The notes: generated by a model from the sequence alone, not told the origin. Shown: positions 42,739 through 54,672, counted from the stretch's first letter. The stretch: 64,000 bases of DNA from Microbacterium sp. RURRCA19A (GCF_900156455.1 NZ_FTNQ01000001.1:1054001-1118000), one strand, 5' to 3'. A program made the numbers and translations.

Positions 42739-44082
42739 ATGAGCGACCACGGGTATTCCCCCCTTTCCCCGACCGCCGCGCCGCGCGGCGCCTGGGCTGC
42801 GCCCGTGGCGGACACCGCGGTGGATGCCACGGTCACCGTGCCCGGGTCGAAGTCCCTCACCAACCGCGAACTGGTCCTCGCCGCCCTGGCCGACGGCCCC
42901 GGTGTGCTGCACGCCCCGCTGCACTCCGACGACTCCGCGCGCATGATCGACGCGCTGCGCACGCTCGGCGTGCACATCGAGGAGATCGACGAGGGATCGC
43001 CGTTCGGCCCCGACCTGCGGGTGATCCCGCCGTCGTCGTTCGCCGGCGCCGCCACCGTCGACTGCGGGCAGGCCGGCACCGTCATGCGGTTCGTGACGCC
43101 GGTCGCCGGGCTGGCCCGCGGCGACGTGCTCGTCACGGCCCACGAGAGCGCGCTGCACCGCCCCATGGGCGCCATGATCTCCGCCCTGCGCGAGGTGGGC
43201 GTCGACATCGACGACGGCGGCAGCTGGACGCTCCCGTTCACCGTCCGCGGGCACGGACACGTGCGCGGCGGAGAGGTCGAGATCGATGCCAGCCAGTCCA
43301 GCCAGTTCGTCTCCGGACTGCTCCTGGCCGCCCCCCGTTTCGACGTCGGACTGCACCTCCGCCACGTCGGGTCTCGGTTGCCGAGCGTGCCGCACATCGA
43401 CATGACGGTCGAGGCCCTCGCCCATCGCGGCGTGCACGTCGAACGCCCCGCGGTCGGCGAATGGATCGTTCCGGCGGGTCCGATCCGCGCGAAGGACGTC
43501 GCGATCGAGCCCGACCTGTCCAACGCGGCACCCTTCCTGGCGGCGGCCGTCGTCACCGGCGGATCCGTGTCGGTGACGGGGTGGCCGGCCCACAGCACGC
43601 AGCCCGGCGCGCTGCTCCCCGAGATCCTCGGCGAGATGGGTGCGCGCGTGAGCCGCCGCGGCGGCACGCTCACCGTGACGGCGGGCGACGGCATCCTGGG
43701 CGCCGAGCTCGACCTGTCGGCCGCGGGCGAACTGGCCCCGACGATCTTCGGCCTCGCGGCGTTCGCCGACGGTCCGACCACGCTGCACGGCATCGGGCAC
43801 ATCCGCGGGCACGAGACCGACCGCATCGCGGCCCTGGTCGGCAACCTCCGCAGTCTCGGCGGCGAGGCGCACGAGCTGGACGACGGCATCCGCATCGTCC
43901 CGGCTCCGCTCCGCGGCGGCGAGTGGAAGGCGCACCACGACCACCGCATGGCCACGACCGGCGCCCTGATCGGTCTGCGTGTCCCCGGCGTCGTCATCGA
44001 CGACATCGGCACGACCGCGAAGACCCTGCCGCAGTTCGCGGCGCTGTGGACGACGATGCTGGATCCGGATGCCACGGACTGA
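42739..44082 (+). CDS. aroA: 3-phosphoshikimate 1-carboxyvinyltransferase (EPSP synthase)
   Basis: The 447-residue enzyme of the shikimate pathway has [11 protein letters not shown] (35-45), [32 protein letters not shown] and the C-terminal [15 protein letters not shown]. Length and motifs are normal. It diverges from sigR with only 32 bp between starts. rsgA and bcp follow closely on the same strand, so the three are probably one operon. Confidence 0.96.
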   Translation: MSDHGYSPLSPTAAPRGAWAAPVADTAVDATVTVPGSKSLTNRELVLAALADGPGVLHAPLHSDDSARMIDALRTLGVHIEEIDEGSPFGPDLRVIPPSSFAGAATVDCGQAGTVMRFVTPVAGLARGDVLVTAHESALHRPMGAMISALREVGVDIDDGGSWTLPFTVRGHGHVRGGEVEIDASQSSQFVSGLLLAAPRFDVGLHLRHVGSRLPSVPHIDMTVEALAHRGVHVERPAVGEWIVPAGPIRAKDVAIEPDLSNAAPFLAAAVVTGGSVSVTGWPAHSTQPGALLPEILGEMGARVSRRGGTLTVTAGDGILGAELDLSAAGELAPTIFGLAAFADGPTTLHGIGHIRGHETDRIAALVGNLRSLGGEAHELDDGIRIVPAPLRGGEWKAHHDHRMATTGALIGLRVPGVVIDDIGTTAKTLPQFAALWTTMLDPDATD

Positions 44083-44085
44083 CGC

Positions 44086-45147
44086 GTGAGCTGGCTCGAC
44101 GACGCAGCCGACGACGACGACCTCGAATACGACGAGTCGTCGGTCCGGGTCCGCCCGAATCCGAAGGCGAACCGCCCGCGGACCAAGCGCCGACCCGCGC
44201 ACGCCGACGCGCGGATCGCCCGCGTGCTGGGCGTGGACCGCGGCCGCTACACGGTGCTCATCGACGAGGACGGCCCCGACGAACGGCGGGTCCTCGCGTC
44301 CCGCGCCCGCGAGCTCCGCAAGCAGCCCATCGTCAACGGCGACCGCGCCCGCGTCGTCGGAGACCTCTCCGGCAGCGAGGGGACGCTCGGCCGCATCGTC
44401 GGGATCGAGGAACGCACGTCGCTGCTGCGGCGCAGCGCCGACGACACCGACCAGGTCGAGCGCGTCATCGTGGCCAACGCCGACCAGATGCTCATCGTCG
44501 TCGCCGCGGCCGACCCCGAGCCGCGCGAACGCCTCGTCGACCGCTATCTCGTGGCCGCGCTGGATGCCGGCATCCGTCCGATGCTCGTGGTGACCAAGAC
44601 CGACCTCGCCGATCCGAGCGAGTTCCTCTCGCACTTCGCCGGCGTCGACCTGCGGGTGTTCACGAGCGGCCACGAGGCCATGCCGCTCGATCGGATCGGG
44701 GAAGCCCTCGCGGGGCACTCGACCGTGTTCGTGGGTCACTCGGGCGTCGGCAAGTCCACGCTGGTCAACGCTCTGACCGGCTCGGAACGCGCCATCGGCC
44801 ACGTCAACGAGGTCACGGGGCGCGGGCGCCACACGTCCTCGTCCGCGGTGTCGCTGCGCTATCGCGGGCCCGCCGGATCCGGCTGGGTCATCGACACCCC
44901 CGGCGTCCGCTCGTTCGGGCTCGGGCACGTCGACCCCGCGAACGTCCTCGCGGCCTTCACCGACCTCGCCGAGATCGCCGAGGAGTGCCCGCGCGGCTGC
45001 ACCCACCTGCCCGACGCCCCCGACTGCGCGATCATCGAGGCCGTGGCATCCGGTCGCCTCGGGCCCGAGGCCGCCGCGCGCCTCGACTCGCTGCAGAGGC
45101 TCCTCACGACGTTCCGGTCCATCGAGCGTTCTAGGCTGGAGGGGTGA
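44086..45147 (+). CDS. rsgA: Ribosome small-subunit GTPase RsgA
   Basis: The 353-residue circularly permuted GTPase has an OB-fold N-terminal part and guanine-specificity TKTD ahead of the Walker A GHSGVGKST. A zinc-binding tail carries ECPRGCTHLPDAPDCA. It aids 30S subunit maturation. The GTG start is three bases after the aroA stop. Its own stop overlaps bcp by four bases. Confidence 0.95.
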   Translation: MSWLDDAADDDDLEYDESSVRVRPNPKANRPRTKRRPAHADARIARVLGVDRGRYTVLIDEDGPDERRVLASRARELRKQPIVNGDRARVVGDLSGSEGTLGRIVGIEERTSLLRRSADDTDQVERVIVANADQMLIVVAAADPEPRERLVDRYLVAALDAGIRPMLVVTKTDLADPSEFLSHFAGVDLRVFTSGHEAMPLDRIGEALAGHSTVFVGHSGVGKSTLVNALTGSERAIGHVNEVTGRGRHTSSSAVSLRYRGPAGSGWVIDTPGVRSFGLGHVDPANVLAAFTDLAEIAEECPRGCTHLPDAPDCAIIEAVASGRLGPEAAARLDSLQRLLTTFRSIERSRLEG

Positions 45148-45617
45148 CGACTCTCGAAGCCGGCCAGGCCGCTCCCGATTTCACCCTGCTCGACCAGGAC
45201 GAGCACCCCGTCTCGCTCAGCGACTTCCGCGGTCGCCGGGTGATCGTGTACTTCTACCCCGCGGCGCAGACGCCCGGGTGCACGACGCAGGCGTGCGACT
45301 TCCGCGACAGTCTCGCCTCGCTCCAGGGCGCGGGCTACACCGTGCTCGGCGTCTCGCGGGACACCCCCGAGAAGCTGCGGGCGTTCCGCGACAGCGACGG
45401 CCTGACGTTCCCGCTGCTGAGCGACCCCGACCACGCGGTGCACGAGGCGTACGGCGCGTGGGGCGAGAAGCAGAACTACGGCAAGACCGTCACCGGTGTG
45501 CTGCGCTCGACTTTCGTGATCGACGAGGAAGGTCGCATCGTCGAGGCGCAGTACAACGTCAAGGCGACCGGTCACGTCGCGCGCCTGCGCAAGTCGCTGG
45601 GGCTCGCGACCGCCTGA
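45144..45617 (+). CDS. bcp: Thiol peroxidase of the Bcp/PrxQ family
   Basis: The 157-residue peroxiredoxin has TPGCTTQACDF with peroxidatic Cys46 and resolving Cys51, an atypical 2-Cys arrangement recycled by thioredoxin. It detoxifies hydroperoxides. Besides read-through from rsgA, a TAGGCT box (45132-45137) lies six bases before the GTG, overlapping a GGAGG ribosome site, so an internal promoter is possible. Confidence 0.95.
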   Translation: MTTLEAGQAAPDFTLLDQDEHPVSLSDFRGRRVIVYFYPAAQTPGCTTQACDFRDSLASLQGAGYTVLGVSRDTPEKLRAFRDSDGLTFPLLSDPDHAVHEAYGAWGEKQNYGKTVTGVLRSTFVIDEEGRIVEAQYNVKATGHVARLRKSLGLATA

Positions 45618-45629
45618 TCCGGTCCGCGC

Positions 45630-46010
45630 TCAGCCGTCGTCGCGGCGGCGCGGCGCGGACGCCCGTACGGCGAGGATCAACAGGATCAGCCCCACGACCG
45701 CGGGCGCCGCGATGAGCAGCGCGATCCCGGGCGCCGCCCACTCCCCCGTCACCGCGCCGATCGCCACGGACAGGATCAGCAGCTGTGTGACGATGCCGCC
45801 CGAGCGGCCGGCCGAGACCTCGCGGGAGGTCGCGACGGCGAACGCGCCGATGATGGCCGCTCCGATCACGGTGAGCACGATGAGGGCCACCGAGCTCACG
45901 ACCGAGTCCGTGTCTCCGCCGACGAGCGCGACGACCTGCCAGCCGGCGAGCGCCAGCACGCCGATGGCTTCGAGCCCGAGGACGAGCGCGGCCAGATGAC
46001 GAACCGGCAT
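45630..46010 (-). CDS. Small membrane protein of unknown function
   Basis: The 126-residue protein has four hydrophobic segments, in a compact all-membrane layout with short loops. The end is basic (RASAPRRRDDG). It starts MPVRHLAALVLGLEAIGVLAL. I do not recognise a named family. It is convergent with bcp (12 bp apart) and divergent from whiB1. Confidence 0.75.
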   Translation of the reverse strand: MPVRHLAALVLGLEAIGVLALAGWQVVALVGGDTDSVVSSVALIVLTVIGAAIIGAFAVATSREVSAGRSGGIVTQLLILSVAIGAVTGEWAAPGIALLIAAPAVVGLILLILAVRASAPRRRDDG

Positions 46011-46046
46011 GACCCGCGATCCTTCCCGACGAGTGTTTCCCCGGCG

Positions 46047-46227
46047 TTGCAACCTGGAAACCTGCCGGTTACCTCTTGATCGGCCGGAAGCGCTGTGGGA
46101 GCATGGAAAAAGCCGTGTGCTCCCACAGCGAAGTGGGGCGAGCAATCGCTCGCGTATCCCACCAGGGTACCGGACCCGAACCCCGGTGCCCGCCAACGAA
46201 TATTTTTCTGCAACAAGGAGCACCCTT
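46047..46227 (+). promoter_or_regulatory. whiB1 upstream region with stacked, competing hairpins
   Basis: A candidate promoter (TTGCAA 46047-46052, 17-base gap, TACCTC 46070-46075) precedes four segments. A is CGCTGTGGGAGCA (46091-46103). B is its perfect complement (46118-46130). C is GTGGGGCGAGC (46133-46143). D is GCTCGC plus TCCCAC (46148-46162). A pairs with B, B can pair with C, and C pairs with D. A third hairpin (46166-46190) is followed by an AT-rich run containing ATTTTT, then AAGGAG and the start codon. If transcribed, this resembles an attenuator or RNA switch. Confidence 0.5.
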
Positions 46228-46476
46228 ATGGATTGGCGCGACAAAGCAGCCTGCCTGACCGTCGACCCCGAGCTGTTCTTCCCCGTGGGCAACACCGGCC
46301 CCGCGGTCGACCAGATCGAGAAGGCGAAGTCGGTCTGCGCGCGCTGCACCGTCACCGAGGTCTGCCTGCAGTACGCCCTCGAGTCCGGCCAGGACTCGGG
46401 CGTCTGGGGCGGTCTCTCCGAAGACGAGCGCCGCGCGCTCAAGCGCCGCGCCGCGCGCGCCCGCCGCGCGTCCTGA
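46228..46476 (+). CDS. whiB1: WhiB1-type iron-sulfur transcription factor
   Basis: The 82-residue protein has the four [4Fe-4S] cysteines (Cys9, Cys37, Cys40, Cys46), the GVWGG turn (58-62) and a basic C-terminal helix (RRALKRRAARARRAS). The start MDWRDKAACLTVDPELFFPVG is nearly that of mycobacterial WhiB1, an essential NO-sensitive factor that binds the primary sigma factor. The ATG has AAGGAG upstream. Its neighbour is pdtaS, as in Mycobacterium. Confidence 0.95.
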   Translation: MDWRDKAACLTVDPELFFPVGNTGPAVDQIEKAKSVCARCTVTEVCLQYALESGQDSGVWGGLSEDERRALKRRAARARRAS

Positions 46477-46493
46477 CGCCGCATCGCCGTCGA

Positions 46494-46520
46494 GAAGCCC
46501 ACCCCCACGGGGTGGGCTTC
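46494..46520 (+). terminator. whiB1 terminator
   Basis: GAAGCCCACCCC (46494-46505) pairs perfectly with 46509-46520 around a CAC loop and is followed by TTCG. It lies 18 bases after the whiB1 stop. Confidence 0.85.
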
Positions 46521-46531
46521 TTCGTTCCCCA

Positions 46532-46590
46532 GGCCGGGTGCGGCGCCCGCACAGAGATCGGGCCGGGTGTGCGGCGCCCGCTCAGCGATC
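46532..46590. repeat. Two-copy tandem repeat of about 29 bp
   Basis: GGCCGGGTG, then CGGCGCCCGC, CAG and GATC, occurs at 46532-46559 and again at 46561-46590, with a 2-base insertion and two substitutions. It lies between the whiB1 terminator and the pdtaS 3' end. Confidence 0.65.
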
Positions 46591-46658
46591 CGCGCAGAAT
46601 CACCGCCCACCGGCCGAGGCGGGCTGAGTCTGCGCCGGTCGCGGGGGGTGCGCCGCGG

Positions 46659-48155
46659 TCAGGCGGTGACGCGGTCGATGTAGCGCAGGGGAATCTCGAT
46701 CGTGACCTCGGTACCGCTGCCCATCAGGGTGTGCCAGTCGATGGTTCCGCCGAGCTCGCCCTGGATGAGCGTGCGGACGATCTGCGTGCCCAGGCCCCGG
46801 CCCACCTGTCCCTCCGGCAGCCCCACGCCGGTGTCGCGCACGCGCACCTCGAGCATCTCGTCCCCGCGTTCCGCGGCGATCTCCACGTCGCCCTCCTGAC
46901 CCGCGAGCCCGTGTTCGACGGCGTTGGTCACGAGTTCGGTCAGCGCGAGCGCGAGGGGCGTGGCGTACTCGCTCGGCAGCGTGCCGAAGCGCCCGGTGCT
47001 GCGGGTCCGCGCCCGCGTGTTGGGGGCGGCGGCGACCTCGGCGACGAGCTTCAGCACGCGGGCGAACACGTCGTCGAAGTCGACGTTCTGGGCGAGCCCC
47101 TCCGACAGGGTGTCGTGGACCACCGCGATCGCCGACACCCGTCGCATGGCCTGGGTCAAGGCATCCCGGGCTTCGTCGGAGTGCGTCCGCCTCGCCTGGA
47201 TGCGAAGGAGGGATGCCACGGTCTGGAGGTTGTTCTTGACGCGGTGGTGGATCTCTCGGATCGTGGCGTCCTTGGTGATGAGCTCCTGCTCCTGGTGCCG
47301 GATCTCGGTCACGTCGCGGCTGAGGACGATCGCGCCGATGCGCGTTCCGCGGTCGCGGAGGGGGATGGTGCGCAGCGACACCTGCACGCCCCTCGCCTCG
47401 ATGTCGGCGCGCCACGGGGCGCGTCCGGTCACCACGATGGGGAGCGACTCGTCGACGTCCTGCCGCTTGGCGGGGAGGATGCGCTCGGTGACCTCGGCGA
47501 GGGACTCCCCTTCGAGCTCGTCGTCGAAGCCCATGCGGTTGAACGCGGACAGCGCGTTGGGGCTCGCGAACGTCGTGATGCCGTCGACGTCGAGGCGGAT
47601 CAGCCCGTCGGAGGCGCGCGGCGCACCGCGGCGCGGGGAGGTCGGGGCCTTCAGATCGGGGAACTCGCCGGAGGAGATCATCCCGAACAGGTCGTCGGCG
47701 CAGTCGTTGAAGGTGATCTGCTGACGCGACGGCGTCCGTGTCTCGCCGAGGTTGGTGTGACGGGTGAGCACGCCCACGGTGACCTCGGCGTGCCCGTCGC
47801 GCGCGAGCGTGCGCACGATCGGCACCGCGCGCACCCGCGTCGGCGTCTCCTCGAACCAATCGGGGGATGCCGAGTCGACGATGCGTCCGCTCTGGAACGC
47901 CTCGCGCACCTGCGTGCGCCATTGCGGACGCACCCGGTCGCCGACGATGTCGCGGTAGAACAGCGTCGCCGCTCCCCCGGGCCGGGTGTGCGCGACGGCG
48001 ACGAACGAGTCGTCGGGGGTCGGCACCCAGATGACGATGTCGGCGAATGCGAGGTCGGCGAGCAGCTGGCCGTCGCCGGCGAGCCGATGCAGCCACTCGA
48101 CGTCGGCCTCACTGGAGCGGCCCTGGGCGTAGACGAGTTCGCTGAGTGTCGACAC
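46659..48155 (-). CDS. pdtaS: Cytoplasmic sensor histidine kinase PdtaS
   Basis: The 498-residue soluble kinase has an N-terminal GAF-like domain (about 20-165), a PAS domain (about 185-285), a HisKA_2-type dimerisation helix with EIHHRVKNNLQT (phospho-acceptor His303) and an HATPase with N- and G-box motifs (ALTELVTNAVEHGL, DTGVGLP, GRGLGTQIV). It has no membrane segments. PdtaS phosphorylates PdtaR, an ANTAR-type RNA-binding antiterminator that is not encoded in this window. TAGGCT (48167-48162) is six bases before the GTG, implying a leaderless mRNA. Confidence 0.94.
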   Translation of the reverse strand: MSTLSELVYAQGRSSEADVEWLHRLAGDGQLLADLAFADIVIWVPTPDDSFVAVAHTRPGGAATLFYRDIVGDRVRPQWRTQVREAFQSGRIVDSASPDWFEETPTRVRAVPIVRTLARDGHAEVTVGVLTRHTNLGETRTPSRQQITFNDCADDLFGMISSGEFPDLKAPTSPRRGAPRASDGLIRLDVDGITTFASPNALSAFNRMGFDDELEGESLAEVTERILPAKRQDVDESLPIVVTGRAPWRADIEARGVQVSLRTIPLRDRGTRIGAIVLSRDVTEIRHQEQELITKDATIREIHHRVKNNLQTVASLLRIQARRTHSDEARDALTQAMRRVSAIAVVHDTLSEGLAQNVDFDDVFARVLKLVAEVAAAPNTRARTRSTGRFGTLPSEYATPLALALTELVTNAVEHGLAGQEGDVEIAAERGDEMLEVRVRDTGVGLPEGQVGRGLGTQIVRTLIQGELGGTIDWHTLMGSGTEVTIEIPLRYIDRVTA

Positions 48156-48581
48156 CCCCTCAGCCTAGGCCGCCGACACCCGTGATCCGGGCCCGCCGGG
48201 CCGAGGGCGGGTCCCCGCGCGTGATCCCCCTCCCGGCATCCGCGCGAATGCGACTCGGGTCGCGGCCATGGCGCGCGCGGGTGAAGGCAGCGGGTGAACC
48301 CGCGATCCCGGCAACTCGGGGGACATGATGATCGCGCGCTCGAAGCCCCGTCACCCCCCGCCCCTTTCGTGCGCCGGAATCGATCGCGCGGCTCCGCGGG
48401 ATCGAGCTTCCGGCCGTGCGCGCGCTCCCGACGACGACCGCGCCCGGGCCCGGGAATCGCCCGCTCCTCACCCTCGCAGCGTCCTCTCCGTGGCCTCGCG
48501 CGCGGTTCGCCTCGCCGTCCGGGACCTCCTACCGTCGTGCCACACCCCCTGGCACATACGAGACACGGAAGTCCCCCCACA
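48156..48581. other. Non-coding spacer between pdtaS and the Rv3235-like gene
   Basis: This 426-bp region holds the divergent promoters of its two neighbours. The pdtaS box is at 48162-48167. A possible TACCGT box and a small hairpin (TGCCA 48538-48542 with TGGCA 48550-48554) precede the Rv3235-like gene. I see no convincing gene, tRNA or structured RNA in the rest; frames open through it have no ribosome sites or recognisable products. Confidence 0.5.
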
Positions 48582-49013
48582 ATGTCCGCTCCCCTCCTCC
48601 GCGGCTCGGAGCACGCCTCAGCCGCCGTCCGAACCGACGCCTTCTTCGCCCCGCAGCGCACATCCTCCGAGCACCTCCCCTCGGCGGACATCTTCGTCCG
48701 GAACGTCGTGCGCGGAGCACTCGAGGTCTTCGCCGGCGTCCGCGAGGCGGAGCAACTCGCGAGATGGACGACGGAGGACGTCTACCGCGCCGTCGTGGTC
48801 CGCGCGGGTCTCGCCGCCCGGGCGCGCAGCGCACGGCGCATGCCCACACCGCGCGACGTTCACGAGATCCGGTCCGTACACCTCTCCTCCCCCGCCGACG
48901 GGGTCGTCGAAGCCACCGTGATCGCCGCGGCGCGGACGCGCACGCGCGCCATCGCCCTCCGCATCGAAGGTCTGGACGGCCGCTGGCGCGTCACCGCCCT
49001 CGCACTGCTGTGA
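48582..49013 (+). CDS. Rv3235-family protein of unknown function
   Basis: The 143-residue protein has an Arg/Ala-rich basic character, with a helical middle (VRNVVRGALEVFAGVREAEQLARWTTEDVYRAV) and a C-terminal beta-rich part ending RIEGLDGRWRVTALALL. This matches the actinobacterial Rv3235 family found near secA1 in mycobacteria, whose role is unknown. The similar C-terminal strand pattern with accessory SecA-dependent factors is only suggestive. Confidence 0.78.
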   Translation: MSAPLLRGSEHASAAVRTDAFFAPQRTSSEHLPSADIFVRNVVRGALEVFAGVREAEQLARWTTEDVYRAVVVRAGLAARARSARRMPTPRDVHEIRSVHLSSPADGVVEATVIAAARTRTRAIALRIEGLDGRWRVTALALL

Positions 49014-49022
49014 CGCGGCGCC

Positions 49023-50249
49023 TCAGGGCCGCCACGACGCGAGGAAGTTGCCCAGACGCTCGATGGCATCCGAGATCACCCGGGCCTCGGGGAGCGTCAC
49101 GATGCGCACGTGGTCGGTCGTCGGCCAGTTGAAGCCCGAACCCTGCACGAGCAAGACGTGCTCCGCGATGAGGAAGTCGCGCACGAACTGCGCGTCGTCG
49201 GGGATCTCGTACACCTCCGGGTCGAACCGGGGGAAGGCGTACAGCGCGCCGCGGGGCATGACGCACGAGACGCCCGGGATCGCTTCGAGACCCTGCCAGG
49301 CGGCATCCCGCTGCTCGTGCAGGCGTCCCGTCGGGGCGATCAGCGCGTCGATGGACTGCACGCCCGACAGCGCCGCCTGGACGGCGAACTGCGCCGGCAC
49401 GTTCGGGCACAGACGCGTGGATGCCAGCAGGTTGATGCCGTGCAGGAACCCCTCGGCGTGCTCCTTCGGCCCCGTGATCACGAGCCAGCCCGACCGGTAC
49501 CCGGCGACGCGATACGTCTTGGACAGGCCGTTGAAGGTCAGGACGAGCAGATCCGGCGCGACCGTGGCCATCGGGATGTGCACCGCGTCGTCGAACACGA
49601 TCCGGTCGTAGATCTCGTCGGCGAGCACGAGCAACGAGTGCTCGCGGGCGATGTCGGCGAGCCCGTCGAGCACCTCACGCGAATACACCGCGCCGGTGGG
49701 GTTGTTCGGGTTGATCACGACGATCGCCTTGGTGCGCGGCGTGATCTTCGAGCGGATGTCCTCGAGGTCCGGCTGCCACTCCCGCGACTCGTCGCAGATG
49801 TAGTGGACCGGCGTGCCGCCGCCCAGGCTCGTCATCGCCGTCCACAGCGGATAGTCCGGAGCGGGGATCAGGACCTCGTCGCCCTCGTCGAGCAGCGCCT
49901 GCATGGTCATCGTGATCAGCTCGGACACCCCGTTGCCGAGGTACACGTGGTCGGGGTCGACGTGCGGGAAGCCGGGCTCCTGCTCGTACCGCGACACGAC
50001 GGCCCGGCGGGCGGACAGGATGCCACGGCTGTCGCTGTACCCGTGGGCGTGCGGCACCGACGCGATCATGTCGCGCACGATCTGATGCGGCGCCTCGAAC
50101 CCGAAGATCGCCGGGTTCCCCGTGTTGAGCTTGAGGATCGAGTGCCCCTCGGCCTCGAGTCGATCGGCCTCGACGAGGGCCTCCCCGCGGATCTCGTAGA
50201 GGACGTCCTTCAGCTTCGACGACTGATCGAGGGGGCGCAGCGGGCTCAT
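49023..50249 (-). CDS. alaA: PLP-dependent aminotransferase, AlaA-like (glutamate-pyruvate)
   Basis: The 408-residue fold-type I aminotransferase has VINPNNPTGAVYS, LADEIYDRIVFDD and the cofactor lysine in FNGLSKTYRVAGYRSGW. The N-terminal SSKLKDVLYEIRGEALVEADRLEAEGHSILKLNTGNPA pattern matches AlaA/Rv0337c-type alanine transaminases. It should make alanine from pyruvate and glutamate, perhaps with valine as alternative donor. It is convergent with the Rv3235-like gene, nine bases apart. Confidence 0.9.
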   Translation of the reverse strand: MSPLRPLDQSSKLKDVLYEIRGEALVEADRLEAEGHSILKLNTGNPAIFGFEAPHQIVRDMIASVPHAHGYSDSRGILSARRAVVSRYEQEPGFPHVDPDHVYLGNGVSELITMTMQALLDEGDEVLIPAPDYPLWTAMTSLGGGTPVHYICDESREWQPDLEDIRSKITPRTKAIVVINPNNPTGAVYSREVLDGLADIAREHSLLVLADEIYDRIVFDDAVHIPMATVAPDLLVLTFNGLSKTYRVAGYRSGWLVITGPKEHAEGFLHGINLLASTRLCPNVPAQFAVQAALSGVQSIDALIAPTGRLHEQRDAAWQGLEAIPGVSCVMPRGALYAFPRFDPEVYEIPDDAQFVRDFLIAEHVLLVQGSGFNWPTTDHVRIVTLPEARVISDAIERLGNFLASWRP

Positions 50250-50311
50250 CGCCTCAGGATATCCCCGGGCCGAACCGGCCAATCACCCACCCGTGGCCTG
50301 CCCCGACGCAC

Positions 50312-50351
50312 GGATGCCGTGCCCCCGCGCGGCGGCGAGGACACGGCATCC
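50312..50351 (-). terminator. secA terminator
   Basis: GGATGCCGTG (50312-50321) pairs perfectly with CACGGCATCC (50342-50351) around a 20-base loop. It starts 12 bases beyond the secA stop on the minus strand. Confidence 0.65.
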
Positions 50352-50363
50352 ATGGGGGTGGTG

Positions 50364-53165
<2,802 letters not shown>

Positions 53166-53234
53166 GAAGCATCTCCATCTATCGGGTGCGGCGCCCTCGT
53201 GGACGCCGGCCTGCGCACAGGCATACACGGTCAT

Positions 53235-53252
53235 GTTATCCGTGTTATCCGT
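53235..53252 (-). promoter_or_regulatory. Tandem 9-bp repeat in the secA promoter region
   Basis: GTTATCCGT occurs twice head to tail; on the secA strand it reads ACGGATAAC twice. Each copy holds a -10-like GGATAAC, about 70-80 bases before the secA start. It could give two staggered promoters or be an operator. Confidence 0.45.
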
Positions 53253-53346
53253 TCGTGACCTGCGAGCCCGCTGGCTTTCCTGCTCGCCGTGCGCGCCCGT
53301 AGCGAACACCCGGCTCGCTCCGAAGAGCCCCGCCTAGGATCGAGGC

Positions 53347-54657
53347 ATGGCCGGTTTCTGGGGTAAGAGGAAGCGCGAAGAGCAGGACGCCGCGGATGCC
53401 GATCTGGCACGCCGCGCCGAACTCGCCATCGTCGCCGCCGACGAACGCGTGCGGCTGACCTCGGACGAGCTGGACTTCGCGCGCGCCGAACTCGGAGACA
53501 AGGCCACGGAAGACCTGGCGGCGGCCCTGCAGTCGGTGAAGGTGCACTTGGCCGAAGCGTTCCAGCTGCACCAGCTCAACCACGACGAGATCCCCGACAC
53601 CAAAGACGAGCTGCGGACGCGCAATGCCCGCATCATCCAGCTGTCGGAGTGGGCCGAGGACCTCCTCGAAGAACGCACTCTCGTCCTGCAGCCCAAGATC
53701 GATGCGGTACGACGCGCACCCGAGACGCTCGCCCGCGTACGCGCGGACCGCGACCGTCTGGCCGAGCGTGTCCCCCACGCCCGCGAGATCGTCGAGCGGC
53801 TGGCCCAGCGGTACAGCCCCTCGGCGCTCCGGCAGATCGCCGGGAACCCCGAAGAGGTCCAACAGCTCCTCGACTTCGCGGTGCACACCGCCGGCGTCTC
53901 GGAGCGCCGTCGGGAAGCCGGTCAGCGCGAGCAGGCGTCCGTGGCGCTCGAAGCCGCGACCGAGGCGGTGCGGCGCGCCGAATCGCTCCTGGACGCCGTC
54001 GACACCTTCGAGATCGAGGCCCTGCGCGCCGAGTCGACGCTCGCGGCCGTGATCGACGACTCCCGGGGCGACCTGATCGATGCCCGTCGAGGTGCGCAGA
54101 CGCCGGCCGTGCTCCAGGCCATGGCGACGCTCGAGCGCGAGCTGCAGGCCCTGCCCGCGGCGGGTGCCCGCACCGACCCGTTCAGCGCGCTCTCTTCGCT
54201 CCGTCAAGCCAATGCCGACCTGGATCTCGCCCGCGAGCGCGCGGCCCGACCCGTTCCCTCGCAGGAGCAGGTCGAGCACGCCATCGACGACGCCGACCGC
54301 CAGCTCGCCGTGGCCCGCGGCCTCATCACGGGACACCGCGGATGGATCGGCGCGGACGCGCGCACGCGGTTCGTCGAGGCCGAGCGGCTGCGCGCCGGTC
54401 TCCCCCTCGGACCGATCGCCGACGACCAGCGAGAGACGGCGCTCGCCACCGCACGGCGCGCCGGAGCCCTGGCATCCGAGTCGCTGCAGCTGGCCCAGCG
54501 CGACATCGAACAGTCCCGCCCCGACGACTGGGGCGGCAACGGATACGGCCGCGGCGGCTACGGTCGCGGCGGCGGGATGAGCGGCGGCAACATGGTCGGC
54601 GGCATGCTCGGTGGCCTCGTCATCGGCTCGCTGCTGGGCGACATCTTCGACGGCTGA
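53347..54657 (+). CDS. Coiled-coil protein, paralogue of the TPM protein's cytoplasmic part
   Basis: The 436-residue, highly helical protein has a basic start (MAGFWGKRKREEQ) and no membrane segment. Its Gly-rich tail ends GGMLGGLVIGSLLGDIFDG. Residues 21-420 align by eye with the post-membrane region of the TPM protein at 763. For example, LTSDELDFARAELGD here corresponds to TSEQELGFARAQFGD there. It is thus a soluble relative lacking the TPM and membrane parts. TAGGAT (53335-53340) is six bases before the ATG, implying a leaderless mRNA. Function unknown; a scaffold at the membrane is possible. Confidence 0.82.
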   Translation: MAGFWGKRKREEQDAADADLARRAELAIVAADERVRLTSDELDFARAELGDKATEDLAAALQSVKVHLAEAFQLHQLNHDEIPDTKDELRTRNARIIQLSEWAEDLLEERTLVLQPKIDAVRRAPETLARVRADRDRLAERVPHAREIVERLAQRYSPSALRQIAGNPEEVQQLLDFAVHTAGVSERRREAGQREQASVALEAATEAVRRAESLLDAVDTFEIEALRAESTLAAVIDDSRGDLIDARRGAQTPAVLQAMATLERELQALPAAGARTDPFSALSSLRQANADLDLARERAARPVPSQEQVEHAIDDADRQLAVARGLITGHRGWIGADARTRFVEAERLRAGLPLGPIADDQRETALATARRAGALASESLQLAQRDIEQSRPDDWGGNGYGRGGYGRGGGMSGGNMVGGMLGGLVIGSLLGDIFDG

Positions 54658-54672
54658 CCCGTCGTGAACGAA

